This document shows, one piece after another, positions 45,260 through 57,279 of a DNA stretch of 64,000 nt; positions within the stretch are counted from its first letter, which is position 1, and each line of letters begins with the position of its first letter. The notes below the pieces were generated by a model that ran no database searches, was not told the origin of the DNA, and saw only the letters and a list, made by a program, of their open reading frames with translations. Both the position numbers and the translations under genes were made by a program. Origin of the DNA: Adiantum capillus-veneris (lineage: Eukaryota; Streptophyta; Polypodiopsida; Polypodiales; Pteridaceae); assembly GCA_014529385.2 (NCBI GenBank), contig CM043968.1, forward strand, positions 7,515,648 through 7,579,647, written 5' to 3'.

Positions 45260-46881
45260 CAAAGGGTAGGTAGGGGGAGAGTGAGAGGGGGTGGGCCAGG
45301 GGTCATGGCCCACGGAGGAATCCCATAAGTTGGAAACACATGCTCACATCATCATGTGACATACTGAAGAAACCCAAAATTTCTAATGAAAGCTCGCAAT
45401 CTACCACCAGTAGAGAACCATCTTGAGATATTACTGGCCTCACCATTCCATGTGTTTCTCTCATCTTCTGTCGCTTTGAAGGGAAGTACATGCTTTGGTT
45501 GTTATAACACATTGTAGTTGGTACTAGTGCTTGTTTGTTGGATGGTTCCATCATCTACATGTATCTCATGTCTATAGGCATTATAGCACCTGGCAACAGA
45601 GGTTGTTGTCCTAAGACAGGCTGTGGCCTTGCAACTCCTACTGGTCCTGTTGGGTTAAAGGCTCGTGTGCCCAGCTGCCCGTTGTTCAACCGCCCATGTA
45701 CAGCCATTCTTTTACTCATTCATAATAACTATAGTCATAACTACACATTGTAGTGTGAGTACCGCCCCGCCACACACTGTGTCTATCTCCTTCTTCGTGC
45801 TGGCTCTCTGTGTGTGTGCTCTCCGATCCCAACAGGTCCCGGCACATTCCCCGAAGCATATCTAGGTGGAGGAGGTGCTACTGGAACAAGTTGTACATAC
45901 CTCTCCTTAGCATATTCCATGCCATAGTAACACTCTTCTCTCGTATGGTTTGTCCATTTTCTCTCAATTTTGCACCATAGAGGTTCTTGGAGGTCAGATT
46001 TGACTAGAGGAGCTAGTCTCTGAGCTAATCCTTCTATAAGCTTCATTTGCTCACTAGATACCTCTGGCTTTAATGTGGGTTGGGTTCTTGGATTTAATGT
46101 GGGTTGGATTCTTGGCTTTAATGTGGGTTGGGTTCTTGGTGAATCACTCCTCTGAGAAGATGTGTCACTCTCACTCTCAGTGTCATATCTTCTCAAGATT
46201 CTGCTCTGATTTGGATAGGAGTAAGTTATAGGGGATGGTGATGGTACATATCGTCTTGTTATGACCATAATTCCACCTCTATAAGAGTCATGTTCTATGG
46301 TTGCATCTGGATACAACCATGGTCCATTAGGCAGATTCACTAGAGGAGGCATGCCTGCCATCTCTATGATCATTTCATCTCTCGTTATCACTCTAGAAGG
46401 GAATCCAAGTGGCTCCCTTTTTGGAAGTCTCGTAGGAATTCTCATGCTTGATGGAGATATATGTGGTCCTTCAGTGACCAAATATCCACCTCTATAAAAG
46501 TCATGTTCCATGGTTGCATCTGGGTACATCCATGGTGGCAATGTAGTTGGGCTTGTGTCAAATTGTGGATAGATTGGCATTTCGACACTTCTAGCTTGGC
46601 TTGCCATACCTATGGTCATATCTACCAAGGGATTGGTAGAATGGCTTTCCATCCTAATGATCTTAGCTTTCTTAATGTCACTCAATACTTTAAGGCCAAA
46701 ACTTTGTCTGTAGCACCAAAGGTGCCATCATAGGTGAGGAAAGAGATGTTCTTTCCTCCCCCCTTGAACTTCTTGAGCTTGTTGGACCTTTTCCAACCAG
46801 CATAGGATTTTTGATGGCCTCTCCTCTTGGGTTCTTTGGGGGAAAAAAACCACTACTTTCATCAGAAGGGGAGGAAGGCAA
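43701..46881 (-). pseudogene. gypsy-relative gag (family B) in several broken frames
   Basis: From the 5' side (high coordinates): a Ser/Lys-rich start (46881-46690); a 300-codon frame (46685-45783) with two internal repeats (WMYPDATMEHDFYRGG and WLYPDATIEHDSYRGG) and a P-R-x-QPTLKP triplet repeat; a Pro-rich segment; a knuckle-rich segment (44978-44451) with CHKSHDNHLAKQC and CLVCGVIHLIPNC; a basic coiled tail; and an acidic linker (44402-43701). Knuckle spacing and the following PN-NP and VTRAQAQK vocabulary parallel the gag of the 1-4 kb element, so this is a distant member of the same lineage. A (GA)n tract and a ~55-bp direct repeat (45101 and 45431) disrupt it. Confidence 0.65.
45170..45258. 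repeat. (GA)n microsatellite
   Basis: About 44 GA units inside the gag relic. It produces long Arg-Glu or Ser-Leu frames that are artefacts. Confidence 0.95.
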
Positions 46882-47465
46882 TGAAGATGGAGAAGAGGGT
46901 GACCTCTTTCTCTACTTTTTCTTCCTCTGATTCCTCTCTTTCCTTTTGAGATTACGATGAGGAGGAGTATGCGGCGATCTTTTCCTCTTGGGAAAAGTTG
47001 GAAATTGTCTTGACCATCGTCTTCGTGGAGCCACATTTTCCAAAAAACTTGGAGAGTCACTTCTTTATCTTTCATAGGATTCTTCTGCTTCTCTCACCAA
47101 AGAGAGTATTGTTTTGGAGGTCTCTACAAGAGGCTTCCTAGGCTCTCTCTTTTGAAAATACGCTCTCAAGGAGCCACACCCATGGTTTAGAGACAGTTGA
47201 TTGCAAAGAGTAGTGGAGAGGGTCTAATAGTGCTCAGTTGATTATGGTTCTTGTTGAGCTTGCTAGTAGCTCAATAATGGTTAAGCCTAAGGCAAGCCCC
47301 AGAAGACTCCATTATTAAGTCTATAGCTCCCAGCATTGTACCTCAAACTTAGTTCATTCCAACCGGGATAATAAATCCATGTCCCATTAACCCTCTTGCA
47401 ATGAACAATGCCAACCTTTCATTGACAACTTAAGGACCTCTCTTCTTAAGCAAGAAAATACAATA
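46882..47465 (-). other. Possible leader of the family B element
   Basis: Lies between the gag relic and a candidate PBS (47466-47477). The minus-strand frame at 47075-46728 is probably not a real gene. I see no other supportable feature. Confidence 0.3.
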
Positions 47466-47477
47466 GCTTTGATACCA
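47466..47477 (-). other. Candidate PBS, initiator tRNA-Met type, next to an LTR-like edge
   Basis: Minus strand TGGTATCAAAGC, preceded by ...GGTTACAT, so an LTR would begin on the plus strand at 47479 (TGTAACCG). The sequence fits a plant PBS, but no second LTR is present in the window to confirm it. Confidence 0.35.
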
Positions 47478-48179
47478 ATGTAACCGAATATGGCTAATAG
47501 CATGGATTGTAGCATAATTGAAGTAACAATAGTGAGCATTTCCATAAGAGGGTTCTTAATGAAAATAAGGAGAGTACTTGATTGAAGGTAGCAAAATAAA
47601 CACTATAAACAATACTTGCAAGAGAGAGAGAGATAGAGAGAGAGAATTAGAAAAATTGACAATAGTTGAGGACCGAATTTACTTGGAGTGGGTCCCCCTT
47701 CCAAAATTCTTTTGTATTATAGACTCTCCCTTGAAGAGAGACTTGGTATAATACATGCTTTGTGCTCCTTGAGACCTTGTTGATGCCATGAAGATGGTAA
47801 GCTTCATGCACGAATATTATACCCGTAAGTAACTTGCAAACACATAAACTTGTCCCCGGCCTCAATCCCAAGAGCTAAAGCACCTTCAAAGGTGGAGAGA
47901 GCTAGCAGGGAGTGAGGAAGATGAAGAGAAGAATATGTATCTCTATGAGAAATAAGTAGTCTCCTTACATATAATAACTCTTAGAGCATAGCTAAGCATA
48001 CTGATAATGAAGATGGGGAAATTGTTAAGCATTGCTTTGAGCATAACTCTTGGTTGGATTCACATTCCAAATCCAAGGGTTGTTGGTGTAGGCTCTCCAC
48101 TTCTCAAGCTTGGAGAAGGAGATGACTTGTGTGCACAACATACAGTGGGGGAGTGTGTGTGTGTGGCTTGTGGAGTATA

Positions 48180-48292
<113 letters not shown>

Positions 48293-48568
48293 ATTTAGTT
48301 TTGCTACTTTACTCTTCCTACAAGCCTATCGGCTCAAGCCTTGGGCTAGCCAATGAATGGCTCTAGTCATAACAAGCAAGGGGTGTAGCATTTGGACAAG
48401 TGTCCTCCTTTCCCCCTTTGAGAGAAAGATCTTAATTATTTAACTGAATCTAAGTTCTCATTGGACCTCCCTATAGGTAATCCAATAGGATTCAAGCACA
48501 TTATGAGGGCAATATTGCTAGGGGCTTGGCATGTGTCCTTTATGCCTCTTGAGTCTTGGGCTTTCCTT

Positions 48569-48570
<2 letters not shown>

Positions 48571-48644
<74 letters not shown>
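48571..48644. repeat. (GT)n microsatellite
   Basis: 37 GT units. Confidence 0.95.
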
Positions 48645-48645
<1 letters not shown>

Positions 48646-48914
48646 CTCTCTCATGTCCCTAGGGACCTTTAGGGCTCATCTTTGACTTGAAGACCTCAAG
48701 CACCTTGGTCATTAAGCATGAAAAGCACCTTAGTCATCAAGCATGACAAGCACCTCAAGAACCTTAGGCATTAAGCACGACAAGCACCTCAAGCACATGG
48801 CTAGCTTGCCTAAGGTCTAAAGTACCTAAAGGTCCTAGGTCTAAGGACTTTTAACACTAACCTTTGGAGGCTTTAATAAAGCTAACCCTAAGGTCTTTTA
48901 AGTTCCATTAGATG

Positions 48915-49110
48915 CACTTTGATCTTTGATAGACTATCTCCTTTTGGACCCCTATTGAGATGTAACCATCTCTCCTCTTGGTCCCCTACTGAGATAAGTC
49001 TAGAAGTACTTATTGCACATTGCTCTTTGGTAGACCATCTCCTTTTGGACCCCTATTGAGATGCAACCATCTCTCCCTTTGGTCCCCTACTGAGATAGGT
49101 CTAGAAGCAC
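48915..49110. repeat. Tandem duplication of a unit of about 116 bp
   Basis: Each copy has CTATCTCCTTTTGGACCCC or its one-base variant, then CATCTCTCC and TGGTCCCCTACTGAGATA, ending in GTCTAGAAG. Confidence 0.8.
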
Positions 49111-49219
49111 ATATCTATATCTTAACTCTTGTTCCCCTTTTATTTCCCATTATAAATGATCAGTTTGATATGATAAAATAATTTGGTAAAGTTAGATACT
49201 AGATTTTATGACAAAGGTC

Positions 49220-51076
49220 ATTCCATTATATGAATAAACCCATAAGGAAGTTGAATTTCACTGGACCCCATAATGTGAGGCCAATCTACCCAATCCTTTG
49301 CCAGCCAAATTGGGGTGTGGGTGTTATTTTCCATGTTCATGTAGATTCTTTGGGTATGGCGATTGGGACTATTTTGGCACAACTTGATGGGAAGACGGAT
49401 TCTCCAGTATACTTTACCAGTCAAAGATTTCGCGTGGTAGAGCAAGGGTATTCCACAATAGAGAGAGAGGCACTAGGATTGGCTTTTAGTGCCACAAAAT
49501 TCAAGAATTATTTGTTGGGAAAAGTGTTTCATTTTTATGTGGATTGAGGGATTACTTTATCTGATCAATAAAGTGGTCATTCAATGGCAAGACTAATTGC
49601 GATGCAAATTTCCTATCTAGAAGCACTGAATACATTTTAGAGACGTTATCAAGGGATTGGCAGGTCAATGCTGAGATATTTCAAATAATGACAATGGATG
49701 AGCATGATCCAGAGTGGCAAGATGCATATGAATTTCTATAGGATGGTGGATTTCTTGAAGACTGGTCTCACTCCAGAAAGAAGGCCCTGATGATCAAAAG
49801 ACTTAAGTTCACTTGTATAGCGAGATCTCTATACAAACTCAGTATTGGTGGAGTGTACCCATGCAAGGAAGGATGCAAGTGATCGATGAATCCCACAATG
49901 GCGCCTCAAGGGGACAATGTTCTTCTAGAATTACTTTTAATAAGATCTTGCAAGCATGGTTATGGGAGCACAATATAATGTCCAATGTCAAAGCATCGTG
50001 ATATTTGCCAAAGAATGGGCATACCCATTGCAACAAACATGACATCTCTGCCACAATATAGGCATTAGGAATATTAATGAAATGAGGCCTGGTTTAATTG
50101 AAGGGACCATTCAAGAAGGTTACTCCCAGAAAAAACAAGTATATAGTCATGGTTACAATGTAAGTAATTGGTGGAAGCTAAAGCATTGCCCAACAACACA
50201 ACCAAGTCCACAACCTGGTTATTATATGAACACACCATATGTGGATATGGTTGTCTAATTGAAATAGTTTCATATCAAGGAACCCATTTCATAAATGAAA
50301 CTATTCAGATTCTTACTGAAATTTTTCAATCAAGCATCAAAAGTCTGCACCGTACCATCCCAAATGCAATGGACTAGATAAGAGTAGCAACAAGAATATT
50401 GACCATTTTGACCAAGATACTTCAGAAGGAGCCTCACACTTGGGATGAAAAGCTTCACACAGCACTTTCGGCAAACAATATAGCATATAAGATTACAACT
50501 CGCATGACACAATTTACGAATGGTGTATGAAACTGAAGCAATGATACCCATGGAATTCGTGGTTCCCAGTCTTCAATTGGCTATAGAGCATGATATGGAT
50601 TACAAATCAACCTTTAAGAAGATATTTGACGAGCTACAAAAGTTGAATGAAATCGAACAAAGAGCAATGCTGGAGTAGGATGTAGTGCAGCAACAAAAAC
50701 ACTAGCATGATAGTAAACTAAAAGCAAGAAAGTTTAGAAAAGGAGATTTGCTTTAGGTGTATCAGTAAAAGTTAGGCCCAAAGAAACCCAATATGAAGAT
50801 AGCATGGTGAGGACCTCATGAAGTAGACTAGGTTTTCTTTAAGGCATAGTTAGACTAAAAGATTTTCCAGGTTTGATGTTGCCTCACGTCTATGATGGAT
50901 CAAAGATTAAGCTATACTATTCCACTCCAACAGAGCCCCCAGTACCAGCTCCTAAGGTTACTGACACATTTGACTCTAAACGCCCTCCGTTGGATTCACT
51001 TTTTATCACATCAGAAGGGGTCAAAGTAGATAATGGTATTCATCCAGATTTGGGTTTGACGTTCATAATTGAATAG
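49220..51076 (+). pseudogene. gypsy pol relic: RNase H and integrase (family D, copy 1)
   Basis: The plus strand has RNase H motifs GTILAQLDGKTDSPVYFTSQ, YSTIEREALGLAF and NYLLGKVFHFYVD. After stops come integrase-like fragments (ATKWLYEHTICGYG-like core with SYQGTHF, LSANNIAYK) and a C-terminal piece (50873-51076). Many stops make it inactive. A related copy lies at 62.8-64.0 kb. Upstream RT is missing here, and no gag or protease is attached. Confidence 0.65.
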
Positions 51077-51108
51077 GGAGATTTCAAGTTTGTATTTGGC
51101 TTATGTAA

Positions 51109-51253
51109 TGCTCAAGAAATCTCTTGCGGGAGCAAATCACACCACATGTAAAGTGCATGCAACACTACCTAGATCAACATAATGTCAATCGAGGACACAA
51201 ATGACATGATAGACGCACGGAGGCAATCTCTATAGCTTGTCAGGTTGAGACCT
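51109..51253 (-). repeat. Fragment of LTR-like repeat R (R3)
   Basis: Shares GTAAAGTGCATGCAAC and CTAGATCAACATAATGTCAA with R1 and R2. Only the first ~145 bp are present. Confidence 0.7.
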
Positions 51254-52940
51254 GCTCTTCTTCGTTGGGGACTTCTTTGTTCCTGTATCAAGGTGATCAA
51301 AGTCGCATTTGCCCCTCTTAGCTTTTGTATTCCGTGTAAATCATTATACTACTTCTACTTGATACATTACTTAATTAAAGCCTGACAAACCCCGGTTAAT
51401 TCCCCAAATTAGTAACATGATTCAAAAAGTTCTTATCCGACATCATTCGTGATAGATGACCATCTATGAGCTATCATTGTCCATTTGTCCCCAAAACTCA
51501 TATACATGATGTGCAAGGTATGTAGATGGCTATCATGGCTTCAGATTGAAAAATTGCATCTCTGGCTAGGGGTTAGACTTCTATCCTTTTTTATTTTTTC
51601 TTCATCCTTAGCTTGTCTTCTCTATTGATAGCCTACTCACAAAGTTTGGCTTGATTTGGACTTGTATTTGGCTTTCTAAGCTAGCCTTTTGGATTTCAGT
51701 CTTGAAAACAATTGATGGGTATCTCTAGCACCTTCTGAATGCCCAACTTGTTATAAATTATACCCTGAGCATCCTCTAAACATGTAGAAACAATACTAAT
51801 GACCATAATTTGGTTTGACCCTTGGTTGCTTCTATAGACATCTATCACAATAGATAATTGAATTTTCATTTCTATCCCCCTTCTTTTGTCGGTATTGTTA
51901 GTCCCTTTTGTTTGTTAAGCTTCATTAAGTCACATACAAGATAGAAGAATTACAATATAAAGATCTAATTTCTATATACAGCCTTGTAGTCACGTGAAGT
52001 GTTTGATAGGCAACTTTACACTTGATAGATGCTTTTGTTTAGTCACATCACCAACTTTCTTTCTCCTTGTATGCCATCCCAGAGTTTTATGACCATTCTC
52101 AGTCATTTTTGGCCTCATGTTGTTGAAGACTGATCAACATTCTTTTCTTACCTCTAACATTATAGCCTTGTGCATATGGCTTTTGAGACATACCTCGTGA
52201 AGTTTCCTCATTTTCCTGTACCTTCTTCTCTTTGTACTACTCAGGCATCTCTTCAATCTTTTCTTCATCTGGATTATGGATTTTTCCATGTTTTTCTCAA
52301 GAAAATCTCAAAAAATAACTAAATAAAACCAAAATCAACTCAACAAAAAGCAAAATCATTCTAATAGAATTATAAATGCTATGTACATTGTACACATGTC
52401 CCTAGGGGCTCATATATGGTTTTTGTCCCCATACTCCTCATCTAACGCTATTATGAGGGCATATGCTCTAAATATTGTCAAAATTTTATCACAATCAAAT
52501 GCAAAAATTCAATGCATCTCACGAAATATTGCCCTCTAATATTCATAATATTAGGTCCACATTTAGAATGCCTCCCCCTCCTATTTGAAGTCCTCCTGGT
52601 GGATGAGAGGGTATTGTCTAAAGGGTATGTATTGTGCTTGGGCAATTTAAAATTGTGTCAATGCAGGCCTTGTAATGTAGCCCTATTATACATACACAAT
52701 TAATGCATGGAAAAAATTTATGTTGTGCAAGATTTGGGTATAAGCAATTTGCTTATTGGCATTTGTTGATGAGGCTTCCTATTCTAAGTAATGTGATGGT
52801 CATTGAAGCTCTTGTATCGTTTGCTTGATTGAAGGTTGTAGAGAGATTTGGACTTCCTCTTTGGTTGCCTCTGGTTATTTTGCTTTCAACATTTTCCTAT
52901 GCATTCACTTTATCTCCTAATACATAAGCCTTGTGCAGCA
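51254..52940. other. No recognisable gene
   Basis: AT-rich, with short frames only. I see no repeat or coding motif I can support. Confidence 0.4.
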
Positions 52941-53440
52941 CGCATTGATGAAGTGAGCGACTTGCTCTCTTCTAATTATATTATAACCGTAGGAGAAATT
53001 GAAAGAATTCAAGCGGCGGTCCGGTGACAGTATTTTCATTGGTTTCTTTTGGGACCCACTTCTTTGCCTTTACTTGCTATTTCATTGATCTCTTTTGGGA
53101 ACCCATACTTGTCCCTGCTTCGCTTGTGTTTGAAGAGACTTCTTTCGGATCCACGAGGTCTTTCTTCAACCCTTGTACGCTTGGTTGGGGACAGGATTTA
53201 GACTTCGAGAGTTGATACTTTAACCGTTTTAGAATCCAAGTAAGCTCTTGACCTCTTTGTGCTTGAATCAACTTCTTTGGAACCCAAGTCTGAGTTGGGA
53301 AATCTTGCAACTTCGTGATTTTCTTAGTCATTCCTGCATACTTCCCTTGTTTTACTTTTGGTGTTGAATCTAGTGATTTTTCATTAGATATCTTCATCTT
53401 CTTAATCCATACTTGCTTTTGATCGAATTGGCTCTTTGGT
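52941..53440 (-). pseudogene. WVPK-tail region of a gypsy relative (family C), cut by a copia insertion
   Basis: The minus-strand frame (53397-53077) contains TQTWVPKKLIQAQ and LTWILKRLKYQ. After its stop come KAKKWVPKETNEN pieces. The same W-[VI]-P-K motif closes the polyprotein at 14.3-15.0 kb. The matching upstream part lies beyond the copia element, at 60437 onward, in the same orientation. TTGGT (53436-53440) is the copia target duplication. Confidence 0.6.
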
Positions 53441-53669
53441 TGCTACCATATACATGTGGTAGTGATGTGTGTGAGCACACTTAGGACCGCCGGGGCATTT
53501 TTCCCCTCACTAGGAGGTTTTTTCCCTCGTGCATTGTGTATACGTCCATCATTCTAGGGCTATCTATCTTTCCATTGCACACTATGTAAAACACTCTTTG
53601 TTGTGTGCCTTGAGCTTCCTTCGTCTTCTCCAAGTTGTGTGTGTTTTCTTGCAACCCTAATTCCAACGA
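53441..53669 (+). repeat. 5' LTR of the copia element
   Basis: Begins TGCTACCATATACATG and ends AATTCCAACGA just before the PBS. Homologous throughout to 60205-60431. The CA end appears mutated. Confidence 0.85.
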
Positions 53670-53670
53670 T

Positions 53671-53682
53671 TGGTATCAGAGC
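53671..53682 (+). other. Primer-binding site, initiator tRNA-Met
   Basis: TGGTATCAGAGC, the standard plant copia PBS, one base after the 5' LTR. Confidence 0.9.
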
Positions 53683-54029
53683 AGGTTGCATCATCTCGAG
53701 CTTAGTCGCCAGCAGCTCCACTACATGCCTACTCACTTTCTCTAATTTTTGTGAGCTTCGGCGAGCGTTCGCAGGTTGACAAAAAAATTGGTAAGCTCAA
53801 AGAGCTTGGTCTACTCAGAATTTTGATTTGGGCTCATTTCGGTCTCCGTTTCCACTACAGACAGTATTGCACATGCTATATTGTCATTTTGTGCAAAAAT
53901 TCTATCGTGCCGTTTTTTGCATACCAAGTCCCTTACAGTCTTCTACAGTTTGTGCTATATAGCACGTGTTGTTTCCGCTTTGTTTCTCCTCTTTTCGGGC
54001 AGTTTTCACATTAGGTGCAGGCATTCGTC

Positions 54030-54473
54030 ATGGCCGACAACAACACATATGTGTTCAAGATGTTTGTTGCTATAAACAAATTGGATGGGGAGGGACAGTT
54101 ACCCTACGTGGGCTTACATGATGCTGCAACATGTTCTTGTGTCAAAGGGTGTTTGGAATATTGTGCAGGGCATTGATATACGTCCTAGTTTTGAGGATGT
54201 TGTAGGTCTTGCTCCAAGGATTTTTCCTACGGTAGAACAAGCTCGTTGGGATGTAAAAGATGCGCAGGCTCATGCATTAATTTTGTTGTTTGTAAAGAGC
54301 ACTATTACTCCTCACATTCATTCAGCAAAATCTGCAAAAACAGGCTTGGGATATTCTGGCTGGTCTTTATGCAAGTCGTAATGAGGCAAAAATTGCATTG
54401 CTGCGTAAAGAGTTGGAGTCGAAGATTATGCATGAGGAAGATGATATGGACACTTTCCTTGCTGGTGTCAAGG
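54030..54473 (+). pseudogene. copia gag, N-terminal part
   Basis: ATG at 54030 opens MADNNTYVFKMFVAINKLDG; the frame then breaks. Later pieces include AWDILAGLYASRNEAKIALL and MHEEDDMDTFLAGVK, classic copia gag capsid wording. It is interrupted at 54474 by the 2.8-kb insertion and resumes at 57280 with GEVISDSSLV. Confidence 0.75.
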
Positions 54474-56027
54474 TGTAAGGTCTTTGACCCCGATCAAAAA
54501 GAGCACCATTGTACTTTGAAATGAATATAATGGAAAAAGTTGCTATTTTTAGCAGTTTTTCAAATTCTATCAGTGCCATGATGTTTAGAATATTTTTAAG
54601 CTTCAAAATGTGAATTAAAATAATTTTTGTGAAAAAATTCCAAAAATAGTAAGTTTTGGTCACCCGACCCGTCCAGTTTTGACCGTCTCGAAAATCTGCA
54701 CCCATACCCCGAATTTGAAAAAAATGCATTTTCGGACCCCAGGGGCTGCTATATATGGCAGGTACTCAGACCCGTACGTCTTAGTTAGAGCTTAGTATAG
54801 CATCAAAATCCGACTCGTATGGCCCGTTTTGGCCTAAAACCAATTTTTCACAAAATTGTCCGGGAGGCACCGGGGGGCCCGAGGCTGTGTGGGAGCAGGT
54901 CCCAGCCCACTCCATACCTGCTTTAGCAGCTAGGGGCGCCCTCTTGCTTTGTGGGAGTCTTGGGGAAGCTGCCAAGCCTGCAACTCAGTGTGAGAGTCAG
55001 TTTACTGAGCCAACTGGACACTTGGTGGGTAGGCAACTGGACTTGCCATGCAAGGACTGAGTGCTCATCCAGATGCAATTAGCAGCACAAATCGATTTTC
55101 AGCCTGTAGGAGCCTATTTAAAGGCCTACACACACACACACACACACAGACATATATGCTCACACACACACATTGCATACTCACACACCTACACACTGGG
55201 AAGGTGCTGCCGGCACACACATAGCTTTTGAAGGAGAAGCAAGGAGGGAGGTGCTGCCGAAATTCCCATCTTGAGAATTCATTGCATCAGAAATTTAAGA
55301 GGATTCTCAGCCCCTAATCACGGTAATTATGGTTTAATTACTGCTCTTCTTAATCTCATCATTACCCACTCATAATTCTTGTCTACTATGCCTACTTTTA
55401 GCTATAATTCTCTATAGCTGCTCTTTAAGTTTTCATAGCTATACTTCATTACATAATTATCATTCATTTAGTTAATTTATTCAGCCATTCATCATCCTTA
55501 ATCAAGGATTAATGCATGATTAGGAAAGATTCTCTCTCTAGGAGGTATAGTCAATAAATTGTCAGCTAGTAATAGTGTAGATTGTCAGAATTCAATCTTT
55601 CACTACTCAATAGAGTTGTAATTAAATTATACTTAATCTTCTCCCACATTTAGATGTGATTAAGGCTGAAAATTAATCCGTCATTAGTCCAATAAGAAGA
55701 AGGTTTTTCCATCACACATGCCTGCGGTCACTCTGCACCTTCATATTGCTCTAGGAAAATGAATGAGCTTGCTTACTTCATATCTTTTGTGAATCAATTA
55801 GAAAAACTCTTAATTTCTTAATCATCTAAGCCAAGTAATTAACCTTAGAGTTGTTTCCCATAGGGTGGATACAGAATTACCCTTAAAATTGCTAGGGCAA
55901 AAAGGGAAAAATCTAACCTCGTGCATAAGGAGGAGTCTTTAATAAATCTAATTTGCCGATTGGTTTGTCATGTTACTCTCGGACCTTAGCTCTTTTTTTT
56001 CAAGCTAATCATTTAAAGTAGTGAGAA

Positions 56028-56168
56028 ATGGCCCCGGTTAAGAGGACTCGCTTCGGTGGTGCCCACGATCGCGAGGCAGGAACGAGCAATGTCAATGGGA
56101 AGGGGAAGGCTCCCATGGAGGAACAAATACCGGCCATCTCACGGGCCATTGACGAAGAAATGGAAGAG
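56028..56168 (+). CDS. Putative short exon inside the 2.8-kb insertion
   Basis: The ATG opens 47 codons, MAPVKRTRFGGAHDREAGTS through an acidic EEMEE end, and stops exactly at a consensus donor GAG/GTAGGT. The start is basic and resembles the N-terminus of some plant retroelement gag or host nuclear proteins, but I do not recognise it. No acceptor exon was found downstream. Confidence 0.35.
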
Positions 56169-56458
56169 GTAGGTCATAATTTTATTTAAGTCGTTGAATT
56201 AACATTGCACACGTTTAGTTAGGAATGAACATATCCCCAAACATGTTGGAGAAATCCGACGGAAACCTCGGCACTGAACTCATTTGTACATTAAAGTCTA
56301 AAGTAGGAAAGAAATGATTGATGGGTATGCTGTTTGCAATAGGAAAGAATTTCTGCTAGGGAAAATTTAGCTCGACATGTTCATTCTATTTCCAATGTTG
56401 AATTAGTCCTGACCCCCCTATTGATCACAGGGGGTAGAGTTCCTGGTTAAGGGCTCTT

Positions 56459-56573
56459 GAATCCACGTCTGCTGGTTAAGCGGTGGATACCCACGACTGC
56501 TGGTTAAGCGGTGGGAACCCATGTCTGCTGGTTAAGCGGTGGGAATGTCCATGTCGTGCTTTCTATGCGGTGG
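56459..56573. repeat. Tandem repeat, four units of 28-30 bp
   Basis: The core CTGCTGGTTAAGCGGTGG is repeated three times, with a fourth degenerate unit (GTGCTTTCTATGCGGTGG). It recalls a short protein-binding or hairpin array, but no function is known. Confidence 0.8.
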
Positions 56574-57279
56574 ACATACCTAGTTGTATGGGCAGCTAGG
56601 CGACAACGGGAGGAGTAAACTCTCGCTGGAGGGGGGATGTTGTACCTCCAGAACATTGGAACTTTAATGAATAAGTTTGAGTAGAATTTTTACTAGAATA
56701 TTGTCCTGGTGTTGTTTGCAATACTGGTTGAAGGGCTGTCTTAACGAACAATGTGCTTCGGAATTAAAACAAGGAATGTCTATGTTGAACAACCTTTGTG
56801 GTAGTAATTAGGTCACACAAGGAAGTGTGAGTGTGGGGGTGGAAAGTGGGGGCTTGGCTCAGGTTGCCAATGCCTACGAGATGGGTGGTCCCGATTGGTC
56901 GGGAACTCTCTGTCCCCATAGTGTTTAAATCGATACTAGTAATACTCATTGCCCCTAGAGCGGTGAAATCTCGAGAGTACGTGCCTCTGAAACATGGGGA
57001 AAAAGGCACTCGGGGTTTCTCTCCTCTTGGAAGGTGGGTCTTAGGATCGCTAGATAGTTTAAGTACGCTTCCCCTGCGAGGTGGAGCTAGATCTCCTTGC
57101 TAGTAGGCTCGAACTCGACTCACCTTATGATGAGAGATCGTCCGCTAGTCGAACCCTGAACCATTTTGTTTGCTTCTGCAATAGATCTAGTGGCCACTTG
57201 GTTCACCATCAAATCTGCTGGTTGATACGGCGGGGTGGGGACCTCACACAAGGATATCAATGAGAAACTTATTTTTGCA

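Larger units (their letters stand above)
54474..57279 (+). other. 2.8-kb insertion of unknown type in copia gag
   Basis: Begins TGTAAGGTC and ends TTTTTGCA, so it has TG...CA ends; shifted by a base or two it can also be read as GT...AG. No clear target duplication flanks it (CAAGG versus GGTGA). It holds a (CA)n tract near 55126-55148, a TATTTAAA-like box near 55110, a small exon-like ORF (56028-56168) and a 28-30 bp tandem repeat (56459-56573). It could be a solo LTR or 5' region of an unknown element, or a retained intron-like insert. Confidence 0.45.

Noticed and set aside
48680-49110. CRISPR-like array (short repeats of about 30 bp, then about 116 bp)
   Set aside because: Units are contiguous and degenerate with no unique spacers, and the sequence is nuclear plant DNA in style.
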